Shown: piece by piece, positions 32,343 to 40,813 of the stretch | How the letters are laid out: the number at the start of each line of letters is the position of its first letter | Numbering within the stretch: position 1 is the first letter of the stretch | Assembly: GCA_964501065.1 (NCBI GenBank) | Contig: CAZCRF010000019.1 | Coordinates: forward strand, 1 to 41,165 | Source: Hallerella sp964501065 | Lineage (GTDB): Bacteria > Fibrobacterota > Fibrobacteria > Fibrobacterales > Fibrobacteraceae | Reading direction: 5' to 3' | Length of the DNA: 41,165 bases | Made by a program: the position numbers and the translations under genes | Notes under the pieces: model-generated | Told to the model about the DNA's origin: nothing | Database searches by the model: none | What the model saw: only the letters and a program-made list of their open reading frames with translations

Positions 32343-32978
32343 ATGAAGATTCTTTTCTTGTCTTTGGCGGCCGTGCTCCTTTGCGCCTGTTCGGAGTGGT
32401 TTGAATGCGATGAATCCGGAAATTTTGGAAGTAAAATCCCGATGGTTTCCCATTTTCGTTTTTCGATGGATCTCATCTACCAAGCGGATCCCTCTTCCGG
32501 GCATTCCCGGGCGTTCGGCAAGTTTTACGCGAAAGAGCGGTTGGACTTGTTCGAAGACTCCTCGTTCTCTTTTGTTCGGGTGTGGGAACGATTTGAGGAC
32601 TCCTCCAAAACGAAGCTTCTTTTGGATACGCTAGAACGCGTGACAGGCGTGTTTCGCATTCGGCGGACGTATTTTCGGAAGTGGCACAGTTTCGTTTTGG
32701 AAGGGGATTCTGTCCGAAAAAGGGATTTTTTCGTGACGGAGGGCGGAAACGTGGTGGTCGGGGATTTCTTTGCGGAACCTTATGAGGTGAATGCGGATTC
32801 CATCCTCCTCGATGTTGATGATGTGGATTCCTGCTTCACCTTGGCGATGTGGGTTCGGGACGATGGAGACATCGGACCGAGTTGCAGCGAACCGTATAAG
32901 CAAACATCTCGAATTTTCTGTGCGAATGCGGAGCTCCGGGATTCCGCGAGGGTGGGAATGTCCAGAGTGAAATGGTGA
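32343..32978 (+). CDS. Putative lipoprotein of a local paralogous family, copy B
   Basis: This 211-residue protein has a good lipoprotein signal (MKILFLSLAAVLLCAC, Cys 16 in LCAC) followed by SEWFECDESGNFGS. It is paralogous to copy A over most of its length (EDSSFSFVRVWERF, RKWHSFVLEGDS, DSCFTLAMW, RIFCANAELRDSARVG). Function is unknown. I chose the ATG at 32343 because the signal peptide starts there; the longer frame runs back through the end of copy A and the ahcY relic. The next gene converges on it from the other strand. Confidence 0.75.
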   Translation: MKILFLSLAAVLLCACSEWFECDESGNFGSKIPMVSHFRFSMDLIYQADPSSGHSRAFGKFYAKERLDLFEDSSFSFVRVWERFEDSSKTKLLLDTLERVTGVFRIRRTYFRKWHSFVLEGDSVRKRDFFVTEGGNVVVGDFFAEPYEVNADSILLDVDDVDSCFTLAMWVRDDGDIGPSCSEPYKQTSRIFCANAELRDSARVGMSRVKW

Positions 32979-33002
32979 AGTGTCGGGGCTGTCGGGTGTG
33001 TT

Positions 33003-34304
33003 TTACACGTTGTTCGACGCGATGGATTGGGCCGTGCAAACGCGGTTCCCGCCCAAGGCTTCCGCCTGTTGCAGGGCCTGTTCCGCCTTGACGGCCAAAT
33101 CGGCGGCCTTTTTCGCGTTGTCCGGGAACGTGGCGACTCCCAGGCTAAGCGTCGTCTGCAAGAGGAGTTTCCCATAGGCGACTTGCAGGTTTTCGATCTC
33201 GTGGCGAATCTTTTCGGCGCGGGATTCCGTCCGCGCCTTGTCCGCGCCGGGGAGGAGGACGCAAAGGACGTCTTCCGAGAATCGGCACGGGATGTCTTCC
33301 GTGCGGATGTAGCGAGGGAGCCGTTGGGCCAGTTCCCAGAGCATTTGTTCGGCGACGTGGGCTCCGTGTTCGTCTTTCAGGCTTTCCAGGTTGTCCGGGT
33401 GGAGCATGATCATGCCGATGGGGGTGCCGTGGCGGTGCGCTTCGCTGATGGCTCGCACCAAAGCCTCTTCCATGTAACGCTTGTTCACTAGACCCGTCAA
33501 TTGGTCGCGCAGGCTTTGCGTCTTGAAGCGGTTCTGCAAATTTTGGTTGGCGACGAAAAGCCCGAAAGCGGTCGCGACGATGGAAATTTTCGTCTTCCAG
33601 GATTCGACGGTTTCTCCCGTGGGCAAGGAATCCGCTTGGATGGAGAGAATCCCGAAGTGCTCTTCGAGGCCTTCGACCGGGGCGCAGAGGGAATATCCTT
33701 GCGGGCGGTGGTGCAGGTGGGTGCATCCGTTCACGTGCTGCGGGTCGGAATAATCGGCGACGACGATTTTCGCGCTGTCGAAGCTCGCGCATTCCGCCGG
33801 GACGATGACCGGGTCGCTTATCGTGTTTTCGCCGAAGGTGAAAATCTGGTGCAGCTCGGATTGGTTGTTGCTGTACATGTAGAGGATGCCCGATGCGCCC
33901 TTGAAGATTTTCGGGAGGAGTTCGTTCAACCGGCGGATGACTTCGGGGAACGGGCGGTTGCGCAGAAGTTCGTGGCAGAAGTCGAGCCAGTCCGCGTCGG
34001 GGAATTCCGGGGCGACGACCGTTTGCTGTGGTGGCACAGTCTCTGCGGGCTGCCCCATTCCGCCGACGACGGGGATGAGTTGAGTTTCCGGCTGTTTGGC
34101 GACTGCCGTTACGTCGGCTGCATCGTTCTGCCTGTCCGCCCTGTGGTTTTGAAGCAGATGGAAGAGCGCTCCGAGTGCCGCCCCCCAAGCCCCCAGGAAA
34201 ATGTAGCAGAGAGAGTTGGAAAGGGATTCTTCCGGAACCAGGTAAAGAAACAGGACTCCGATGAAATACGAAAGGAGCCAGAGAATGTAAAATTTCCAAT
34301 TCAT
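33003..34304 (-). CDS. Membrane GAF-GGDEF protein with a degenerate GGDEF motif
   Basis: This 433-residue protein has two N-terminal membrane helices (about residues 4-23 and 31-48), a Pro/Gln-rich linker, and a GAF-like region (about 105-255). A GGDEF-type domain follows, with LRDQLTGLVNKRYMEEAL and MIMLHPDNLESLKDEHGAHVAEQML. At the active-site hairpin it reads RFSEDVL instead of RYGGDEF, residues 343-347 being SEDVL. The first Asp motif is also altered (MLHPDN for the usual LDIDxFK). It is therefore probably not an active diguanylate cyclase, and may bind GTP or c-di-GMP or signal by contact. No ribosome site is evident before its ATG. Confidence 0.87.
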   Translation of the reverse strand: MNWKFYILWLLSYFIGVLFLYLVPEESLSNSLCYIFLGAWGAALGALFHLLQNHRADRQNDAADVTAVAKQPETQLIPVVGGMGQPAETVPPQQTVVAPEFPDADWLDFCHELLRNRPFPEVIRRLNELLPKIFKGASGILYMYSNNQSELHQIFTFGENTISDPVIVPAECASFDSAKIVVADYSDPQHVNGCTHLHHRPQGYSLCAPVEGLEEHFGILSIQADSLPTGETVESWKTKISIVATAFGLFVANQNLQNRFKTQSLRDQLTGLVNKRYMEEALVRAISEAHRHGTPIGMIMLHPDNLESLKDEHGAHVAEQMLWELAQRLPRYIRTEDIPCRFSEDVLCVLLPGADKARTESRAEKIRHEIENLQVAYGKLLLQTTLSLGVATFPDNAKKAADLAVKAEQALQQAEALGGNRVCTAQSIASNNV

Positions 34305-34351
34305 ATTTATAATTTAACATTTCCCAAGGATAAAAAGGGGCGGCTTCAAAA

Positions 34352-34439
34352 TTTGAGCTCTTCGACATCGACAAATTTGATGCATGGAGGTGACGAATTT
34401 GTACTATTTGGAACTGGAATTTTTGAGGAGAGAAAATAA
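34352..34439 (+). pseudogene. Remnant of a second GGDEF-domain gene
   Basis: One plus-strand frame reads FELFDIDKFDAW (34352-34387), the first metal-binding motif of a GGDEF domain. After a one-base frame change the next frame reads MHGGDEFVLFGTG (from 34380), the catalytic hairpin, and stops at 34437-34439. In intact domains these motifs are about 40 residues apart, so an internal deletion is implied. It is on the opposite strand to, and only 47 bases from, the degenerate GGDEF gene. The rest of 34305-34552 holds two hairpins, listed separately. Confidence 0.65.
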
Positions 34440-34447
34440 AACCCACG

Positions 34448-34468
34448 AGGACTTTTGCGTCCTTTTTT
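34448..34468 (+). terminator. Terminator-like hairpin upstream of carB
   Basis: AGGAC and GTCCT pair around TTTTGC and run into a T6 tract, 85 bases before the carB ATG. The stem is only 5 bp. It may end a remnant transcript or act as an attenuator in the carB leader; the sequence does not decide. Confidence 0.45.
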
Positions 34469-34526
34469 CCCCGGAGAAAAAGATAAAATTTCCTCTGTTT
34501 TTGGGGGTGGAAATTGCTAAACTTTT

Positions 34527-34546
34527 TTCGATTCAGCTCAATCGAA
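34527..34546 (+). promoter_or_regulatory. Inverted repeat overlapping the carB ribosome binding site
   Basis: TTCGATT (34527-34533) and AATCGAA (34540-34546) pair perfectly around six bases. The second arm overlaps the GAAGG ribosome site (34544-34548) seven bases before... the carB ATG region at 34553. As RNA the hairpin could hide the site; as DNA it could be an operator. Either role is inference. Confidence 0.45.
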
Positions 34547-34552
34547 GGTATT

Positions 34553-37500
34553 ATGCCAAAACGTGAAGACCTCAAAAAAATCATGCTCATCGGTTCTGGC
34601 CCCATCGTCATCGGCCAAGCTTGCGAATTTGATTATTCCGGAGTTCAGGCGTGCAAATCCCTCAAAGCCGAAGGCTATGAAGTCGTTCTGGTGAATTCGA
34701 ACCCGGCGACCATCATGACGGACCCGGATTTTGCAGACCGCACCTACATAGAACCCTTGACCGCCCAAGCTTTGACGGAAATCATCCGCCGCGAACGGCC
34801 GGACGCGCTTCTGCCGACTCTCGGTGGGCAGACGGCTTTGAATTTGGCGATGAAGCTCCACAAGAAAGGCGTCCTTTCGCGCTACAACGTGGAAATGATC
34901 GGGGCGAAGCCCGATGTGATAAACAAGGCGGAGGACAGGGAGCTTTTCAAGGAGGCGATGGAGAGGATTGGACTAGACATGCCGAGGAGCGTGTCGGCGA
35001 ACACCCTTGAACAGGCGATAGCCGCCAGGAAAAGTCTCGACTGTTGGCCCGTGGTGATTCGCCCGGGCTTTACTTTAGGCGGGACGGGCGGCGGAATCGC
35101 GCACGATGAAGAGGAGTTCAGGACGATTGTCGAACGCGGCCTTTACTACAGCCCGACTTCGGAGGTCTTGATCGAAGAAGACATCGAAGGGTGGAAAGAG
35201 TTCGAATTGGAAGTGATGCGCGACCACAAGGACAATTGCGTCATCGTCTGCTCCATTGAAAACTTGGATCCGATGGGCGTGCACACGGGGGATTCCATCA
35301 CGGTTGCGCCGGCATTGACCCTCACGGACCGGGAATACCAGAAGCTCCGCGATGCGGCGATTGCCGTGATGCGGGAAATCGGCATCGACACGGGCGGCTC
35401 GAACGTCCAATTCGCATTGAATCCTCGGAACGGCCGGATCGTGGTCATCGAAATGAATCCGCGCGTTTCGCGCTCTTCGGCCTTGGCGTCGAAGGCGACG
35501 GGATTCCCGATTGCAAAGTTTGCGGCGAAGCTCGCCGTCGGCTACACTCTTGATGAAATCTTGAACGACATCACCCAGGTGACGCCCGCCTGTTTCGAAC
35601 CGTCCATCGACTACATCGTCACGAAGGTTCCCCGCTTCGCCTTTGAAAAGTTCAATGGCGCGGACACGACTCTCGGAACGCAGATGAAGTCCGTGGGCGA
35701 AGTGATGGCCATCGGCCGCACGTTCAAACAGTCCTTCCAAAAGGCGATGCGCTCCTTGGAAACGGGGCGTGCGGGGTATGGTGCGGACGGCAAGGACGCC
35801 CACTTCGAATCCGCGACGGACGACGTCCTCGCTTCGGAAATCAAGCGTCCTTCCGCGGACAGGATATTCTACGTCCGGGCTGCCTTCCGCCGAGGCTGGA
35901 GCGTGGAAAAGGTCCACGACATTTGCAAAATCGACAAGTGGTTCTTGCGCGAACTTCAGGAACTGTCCTTGTTCGAAGACGAAATCCGTTCTGCGAAGTC
36001 TTTGGAAGGACTTTCGAAAGATGCCGCACTCTTCTTGCAGGCGAAGGAACTGGGATTTTCCGACAGGCAAATCGGATGGATTCTGGGTGCGAAAGAATTG
36101 GACGTCCGGCGGGCGCGGGAAAGTGTGGGGGTAGTCCCGGGCTTTGCTCAGGTCGACACTTGTGCGGCGGAGTTCCAATCCTACACGCCGTATCTCTATT
36201 CGGTTTACCGTCACGCGGACAATCATTTTGAATCGCCGACGGAGGGGCAGAAGGGCGACGGCACGGGGCTTCGCCCCGGTGAAAAGGCCGGACAGAAAAA
36301 GAAAATCATGATTCTCGGGGGCGGCCCGAACAGGATAGGCCAAGGGATTGAATTCGACTACTGCTGCGTGCACGCCTCCTTTGCGCTTCGCCGCGCGGGC
36401 TTTGAAACGGTCATGGTGAATTCGAACCCGGAGACGGTTTCGACGGATTACGACACTTCCGACAAGCTCTATTTTGAACCGTTGACCCTCGAGGACGTGC
36501 TGAACGTCTATCGTCACGAGAATTGCGACGGGGCGATTGTGCAATTCGGCGGACAGACGCCGCTGAACTTGGCGAACGATTTGGAAGCGAACGGCGTGCA
36601 CATCATCGGGACTTCCCCGGCGATGATCGACGCTGCGGAAGACCGGAAGCTCTTCGGGGAAATCGTGAACAAGCTGCACGTGCTGCAACCGCCTTCCGGA
36701 ATGGCGAAGACCGCCGAAGAGGCGATTGAAATCGCCCACAAGATAGGCTTTCCCGTCTTGGCGCGCCCGAGTTTCGTCTTGGGAGGCCGCGCCATGTGCA
36801 TCGTGCACGACGAAGTGGGCCTTCGAAAGTATATGGAAGAAGAGGCTCTCGAAGTCTCCCCGGACCGCCCGATTCTCATCGACCATTTTTTGGAGCAGGC
36901 GACGGAGTGCGATGTCGACTGCATCTCTGACGGGGAGACGGCGGAAATCTGCGGCATCATGGAGCACATTGAATTGGCGGGCATTCATTCGGGCGATTCC
37001 GCCTGTACGATTCCGCCGCCGACGTTCTCTTCGGAAATCCAGGGGTGCCTTCGCAAGTTGGCTATCGCTTTTGCGCGGGAGCTGCACGTCGTGGGGCTGA
37101 TGAACGTCCAGTTCGCCGTCCACGGGGACGACATTTACGTCATCGAGGTGAACCCGAGGGCCAGCCGGACAGTTCCGTTCGTATCGAAGGCGACGGGAAT
37201 CCCCTTTGCAAAGCTCGCTTCGCTAGTCATGGCCGGGAAGAAGCTCAAGGACTTGGGTTACACGAAGCTCTTCACGCCGAAGTATTACGCGGTGAAGGAA
37301 GCCGTTTTCCCGTTTGCGAGATTCCCCGGAGTCGACGTGATTCTTTCGCCGGAGATGAAGTCGACGGGCGAGGTCATGGGACTGGACTTCAGGCATTCCA
37401 TGGCTTACATCAAAAGTCAGGTCGGCGCGGGGAACTATGTGCCGATGCAGGGGAACATTTTCCTCAGCGTCAAGGATGCCGACCAGGAATCCGTCGTGCC

Positions 37501-37885
37501 CTTCGCCCAAAGGCTTGTCAAGTTGGGATTTGAAATCTATTCCACGCGGGGGACCAGCACGGTGCTCCGCAATCACGGCATCAAGACGCACGGAGTCTTC
37601 CGGATTTCGGAAGGTCGCCCGAACGTTCTCGATTTGATTGACGAAAAGGATTTGGCGTGGATCGTGAATACGCCGACTCCCGGTGCGAAGGCCGCCAAGG
37701 ACGAGGCGAAAATCCGCTCGACCTGCATTTTGCGCGGCATCCCCATCACCACGACCCTCGACGCCCTCGAAGCGACCATCGAAGGCTTGGAAGACATGAA
37801 AGGGGAATCCGGCGACGGCAAATTCGGCGTGGAGGTCTGCTCGATTCAAGAATACCAACGCCACGCGCCGAAAGTGAACGTTTAA
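34553..37885 (+). CDS. carB: Carbamoyl-phosphate synthase large subunit
   Basis: This 1110-residue enzyme makes carbamoyl phosphate from bicarbonate, ammonia and two ATP for arginine and pyrimidine synthesis. It has two ATP-grasp halves, each opening with the same motif: MLIGSGPIVIGQACEFDYSG at the start and MILGGGPNRIGQGIEFDYC near residue 584. An oligomerisation region lies between them and an MGS-like allosteric domain is at the C-terminus. It is about 35 residues longer than usual; part of this is a Gly/Lys-rich linker before the second half (SPTEGQKGDGTGLRPGEKAG). The ATG at 34553 follows GAAGG. carA follows, so the order is carB-carA. Confidence 0.96.
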   Translation: MPKREDLKKIMLIGSGPIVIGQACEFDYSGVQACKSLKAEGYEVVLVNSNPATIMTDPDFADRTYIEPLTAQALTEIIRRERPDALLPTLGGQTALNLAMKLHKKGVLSRYNVEMIGAKPDVINKAEDRELFKEAMERIGLDMPRSVSANTLEQAIAARKSLDCWPVVIRPGFTLGGTGGGIAHDEEEFRTIVERGLYYSPTSEVLIEEDIEGWKEFELEVMRDHKDNCVIVCSIENLDPMGVHTGDSITVAPALTLTDREYQKLRDAAIAVMREIGIDTGGSNVQFALNPRNGRIVVIEMNPRVSRSSALASKATGFPIAKFAAKLAVGYTLDEILNDITQVTPACFEPSIDYIVTKVPRFAFEKFNGADTTLGTQMKSVGEVMAIGRTFKQSFQKAMRSLETGRAGYGADGKDAHFESATDDVLASEIKRPSADRIFYVRAAFRRGWSVEKVHDICKIDKWFLRELQELSLFEDEIRSAKSLEGLSKDAALFLQAKELGFSDRQIGWILGAKELDVRRARESVGVVPGFAQVDTCAAEFQSYTPYLYSVYRHADNHFESPTEGQKGDGTGLRPGEKAGQKKKIMILGGGPNRIGQGIEFDYCCVHASFALRRAGFETVMVNSNPETVSTDYDTSDKLYFEPLTLEDVLNVYRHENCDGAIVQFGGQTPLNLANDLEANGVHIIGTSPAMIDAAEDRKLFGEIVNKLHVLQPPSGMAKTAEEAIEIAHKIGFPVLARPSFVLGGRAMCIVHDEVGLRKYMEEEALEVSPDRPILIDHFLEQATECDVDCISDGETAEICGIMEHIELAGIHSGDSACTIPPPTFSSEIQGCLRKLAIAFARELHVVGLMNVQFAVHGDDIYVIEVNPRASRTVPFVSKATGIPFAKLASLVMAGKKLKDLGYTKLFTPKYYAVKEAVFPFARFPGVDVILSPEMKSTGEVMGLDFRHSMAYIKSQVGAGNYVPMQGNIFLSVKDADQESVVPFAQRLVKLGFEIYSTRGTSTVLRNHGIKTHGVFRISEGRPNVLDLIDEKDLAWIVNTPTPGAKAAKDEAKIRSTCILRGIPITTTLDALEATIEGLEDMKGESGDGKFGVEVCSIQEYQRHAPKVNV

Positions 37886-37898
37886 GGAGGACTGCAAC

Positions 37899-39062
37899 AT
37901 GACATGGCAAGAAAAATGGAAAATCCAGCGCGAACGCAAGGCGTTTCTCGCCCTTTCGGACGGCAGCGTCCTTTATGGATATTCGATGGGAGCCCCTGTC
38001 GACGCGTTTGGCGAAGTCGTATTCAACACTTCCCTTTCGGGATATGAGGAAATCCTTTCCGACCCTTCTTACGCGGGCCAGTTCGTCGTCTTGACGGAAA
38101 CGGAAATCGGCAACGTGGGCGTGAATGCGGAAGACATGGAAAGCGATAGATTTCAAGCGGGAGGGCTTCTTGTCCAACAAATTTGTCCGGAATCCAATTG
38201 GCGCGCGGAAGAAAGCCTTGTCCACGCTCTCGAACGCTACGGCATCCCGGCTTTGGCCGGAATCGACACGCGCGCTCTCACTTTGCTGCTCCGCGAAAAG
38301 GGCACTTTGAAGGGGTTTCTCTGTGCGTCCGGTTCCGTTTCCCCGGAAGAGGGCGTGGCGAAGGCCCGGGCTTGGGAAGGTCTCGACGGAATGGACATGG
38401 TCGAAACGGTGACTTGCCGGGAGAAATACGAAGTCCCCGACGAATGGCTGAAAGGGTTCGGGATGCCGGCGGAATTGCCGAAAGTCGATTTGCACCTAGT
38501 CGCTTATGACTTCGGCATCAAAAGGAACATTCTCCGCAACTTGAGGATGCAAGGCTTCCGGGTGACGGTCGTCCCGGCCTACACCTCTGCGGAAGAGGTT
38601 CTTTCCATGCGGCCGGATGGAGTCTTCCTTTCGAACGGGCCGGGGGATCCCGCCGGCGTCAAGGGCGCGGTGGAAAATGTACGGAAAATTTTGGGGAAGC
38701 TTCCCGTGATGGGCATCTGCCTTGGGCATCAAATCTTGGGGCTTGCCTGCGGGGCGAAGACGGGAAGGCTCAAGTTCGGGCATCACGGAGGGAATCACCC
38801 CGTCAAGTTCCTCGATTCCGGACGCGTGATGGTGACGTCGCAAAACCACAACTTCGCCGTTTTGGAAGATTCCATCGACCCGGATTCCCTGGAAGTGACG
38901 CATGTCAATTTGAACGACCGGTCCGTCGAAGGATTCCGTTCCAAAAAGGTGCCGATGATTGCCGTGCAGTTCCACCCGGAAGCGGCCCCCGGCCCGCATG
39001 ATTCGAATCCCTTTTTCGAGGATTGCCGGAAGCTCGTCGAAGGCGGCCCTTCGCTCGGTTAA
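37899..39062 (+). CDS. carA: Carbamoyl-phosphate synthase small subunit
   Basis: This 387-residue subunit hydrolyses glutamine to supply ammonia to CarB. It has the N-terminal CPSase domain (LSDGSVLYGYSMGA, VFNTSLSGYEEILSDPSYAG) and a class I glutamine amidotransferase domain. The nucleophile is Cys 274 in GICLGHQILGLACG, and the catalytic His 359 and Glu lie in QFHPEAAPGPHD. AAGGAGG gives it a very strong ribosome site, 13 bases after carB. In most bacteria carA precedes carB. Confidence 0.96.
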   Translation: MTWQEKWKIQRERKAFLALSDGSVLYGYSMGAPVDAFGEVVFNTSLSGYEEILSDPSYAGQFVVLTETEIGNVGVNAEDMESDRFQAGGLLVQQICPESNWRAEESLVHALERYGIPALAGIDTRALTLLLREKGTLKGFLCASGSVSPEEGVAKARAWEGLDGMDMVETVTCREKYEVPDEWLKGFGMPAELPKVDLHLVAYDFGIKRNILRNLRMQGFRVTVVPAYTSAEEVLSMRPDGVFLSNGPGDPAGVKGAVENVRKILGKLPVMGICLGHQILGLACGAKTGRLKFGHHGGNHPVKFLDSGRVMVTSQNHNFAVLEDSIDPDSLEVTHVNLNDRSVEGFRSKKVPMIAVQFHPEAAPGPHDSNPFFEDCRKLVEGGPSLG

Positions 39063-39100
39063 AAATTCGGAAGTTCTGTTCATTTTTGTAATTTTACACT

Positions 39101-40069
39101 ATGAAGAAATTTGCCGTGCCCGCCGTTTTACTGGTCCTTGTCGCCGCGCTGTTCGTCTTTTTAAAGGCGGATCCGTTCGAGCCTAAGCTGGACGGGGGGC
39201 GGTATCTGGCCTTGCGCGAAGAAATCGACAATGCGGACATGGACGTCTTTGCCGCTGCGGAAGGTTCCGAAGAGAAGGATCAGGCCGTACTGCGCCGGGA
39301 TTCCCTTTGGGGAGTTCTCATCGCCATGCGGGATTTGAAGTCGAATGGAAAAGTTTCTGCGCCGGCAGTTTCCCCAAAATCGGAGGGGAAAAATTCCCTG
39401 GCAGCCGAAAAGGAAAGTTCCGGTTCGGACATCTTTGTTTACGTCATCGGCGGACTTTTGGTTTTGATCGTGATTTTGGGCGCGGTCTTCCTCTTTTTGC
39501 GCAACCGCCAAGAGGCCATCACCCGGCAGCTCGAAAAGATTCGCGAGGAGAACCGCTTCAAGACTCCGAAGAGCGGCTTCCCGGACGATCCGACTTATGT
39601 GGGGCGCACTCGTGTCCACCGCTCCATCATCGAAGACGTCAAGGCGACTCCGACGGAGCTTTTCCCGGAAATGGACCCGACGACCCCGGCGACGGACATG
39701 GAGTTCGAAAATTCCAAGGGGGAGGTGGAACGCCCCGTCTTGCGTCCGACGGCCAAGGACAGGATTACCAAGGCCATGCAGTCCCTCTCCGACACTCTTT
39801 CCGGATTGCGCACCCCGAAAGGCGTCCACCGCGACCCGGACAAACTCACGAAATACCGCGCCGCAAGCCACAACACCCTTTCGGGCGAGGCCGTCCCCAA
39901 GCCGAATCCGCTGGAGATGACGCGTTTCGACCGCGAACGGCAGGACAAGGAAAAGGTCTTGCAACTCAACCGCCGCGGTTACACTCCTGCGGAAATCGCT
40001 CGCCGTACGCAGCTTTCCGAAGAACAGGTGGAAACGGTCATCCGCGTGAAGCGCGAAACCGGGGAATGA
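39101..40069 (+). CDS. Membrane protein of unknown function with an HTH-like C-terminus
   Basis: I do not recognise this 322-residue protein. It has an N-terminal membrane helix or signal (MKKFAVPAVLLVLVAALFVFL) and a short extracytoplasmic part. A second membrane helix follows (about residues 110-133, IFVYVIGGLLVLIVILGAVF), then a charged cytoplasmic region with likely coiled coil (QEAITRQLEKIREENR). The C-terminal 30 residues (LNRRGYTPAEIARRTQLSEEQVETVIRV) look like a helix-turn-helix of the sigma region 4 type. The ATG has no ribosome site but a TAATTT box ends 7 bases before it, so a leaderless message is possible. truA starts directly after its stop. Confidence 0.72.
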   Translation: MKKFAVPAVLLVLVAALFVFLKADPFEPKLDGGRYLALREEIDNADMDVFAAAEGSEEKDQAVLRRDSLWGVLIAMRDLKSNGKVSAPAVSPKSEGKNSLAAEKESSGSDIFVYVIGGLLVLIVILGAVFLFLRNRQEAITRQLEKIREENRFKTPKSGFPDDPTYVGRTRVHRSIIEDVKATPTELFPEMDPTTPATDMEFENSKGEVERPVLRPTAKDRITKAMQSLSDTLSGLRTPKGVHRDPDKLTKYRAASHNTLSGEAVPKPNPLEMTRFDRERQDKEKVLQLNRRGYTPAEIARRTQLSEEQVETVIRVKRETGE

Positions 40070-40813
40070 ATGCGTTACCGCTTTCGCTGCGAATATCTGG
40101 GCAGCGCCTATTTTGGCTGGCAAGAGCAGAATGAACACGGGAAGACGAAATTCGTCACCGTACAGTCCGCGCTCGAGGAGGCCTTCCGGACGGCCTTGCG
40201 CGTTCCCGTCGATTTGGTCGCCGCCGGCCGCACGGATACGGGAGTGCACGCTCGCGGCCAAATGGTGCACTTCGATTTTGACGGGGAAATCGACTGCCCC
40301 CGTCTGATGCGCTCCATCAACGGTTTGGGGCGGGGAACGGTCAAAATCCGCGAATTGGAGCCTTGCCCGTCGGATTTCCATTCCCGTTACGACGCCGAGT
40401 CCCGTTATTACGTTTATACGCTTTTCACGCGTCCCGTTGCGCTTCTGCGGGATTTCGGCTGGGAGGTGGGGCATCTTCCCGTGGATTATGAAAAAATGGA
40501 GAGGGAGGCGAAGTCCTTTGTCGGCGAACACGATTTTGTGCGCTTTTGCATTCCCCGGAACGATGGGAAGAGTACGGTCTGCATTTTGACCAAGTTCGAC
40601 TTGGTGTATGTGAACGGATACATGGCGCAGTGGCATATCGTGGGGAACCGCTTTTTGCACAGGCAAGTCCGCTCCATGGTGGGGACTCTCTTTGACGTCG
40701 GGCGCGGGCGTTATCCAGAAGGAACGGTGGAAGAAATCTTTGCCGACCGTTTTCGCGGGGAACGGACGATGGCGCCGCCGCAGGGCTTGGTCTTGGAAGA
40801 CGTGCGGTATTAG
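40070..40813 (+). CDS. truA: tRNA pseudouridine(38-40) synthase TruA
   Basis: This 247-residue enzyme makes pseudouridine at positions 38-40 of tRNA anticodon arms. The catalytic Asp is residue 56 in AAGRTDTGVHARGQMVHF. Other family blocks are SRYDAESRYYVYTLFTRP and HIVGNRFLHRQVRSMVGTL. The TGA of the preceding gene is followed at once by this ATG, with GGGGA just upstream, so the two are translationally coupled. A dispersed repeat begins at the stop codon. Confidence 0.95.
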   Translation: MRYRFRCEYLGSAYFGWQEQNEHGKTKFVTVQSALEEAFRTALRVPVDLVAAGRTDTGVHARGQMVHFDFDGEIDCPRLMRSINGLGRGTVKIRELEPCPSDFHSRYDAESRYYVYTLFTRPVALLRDFGWEVGHLPVDYEKMEREAKSFVGEHDFVRFCIPRNDGKSTVCILTKFDLVYVNGYMAQWHIVGNRFLHRQVRSMVGTLFDVGRGRYPEGTVEEIFADRFRGERTMAPPQGLVLEDVRY

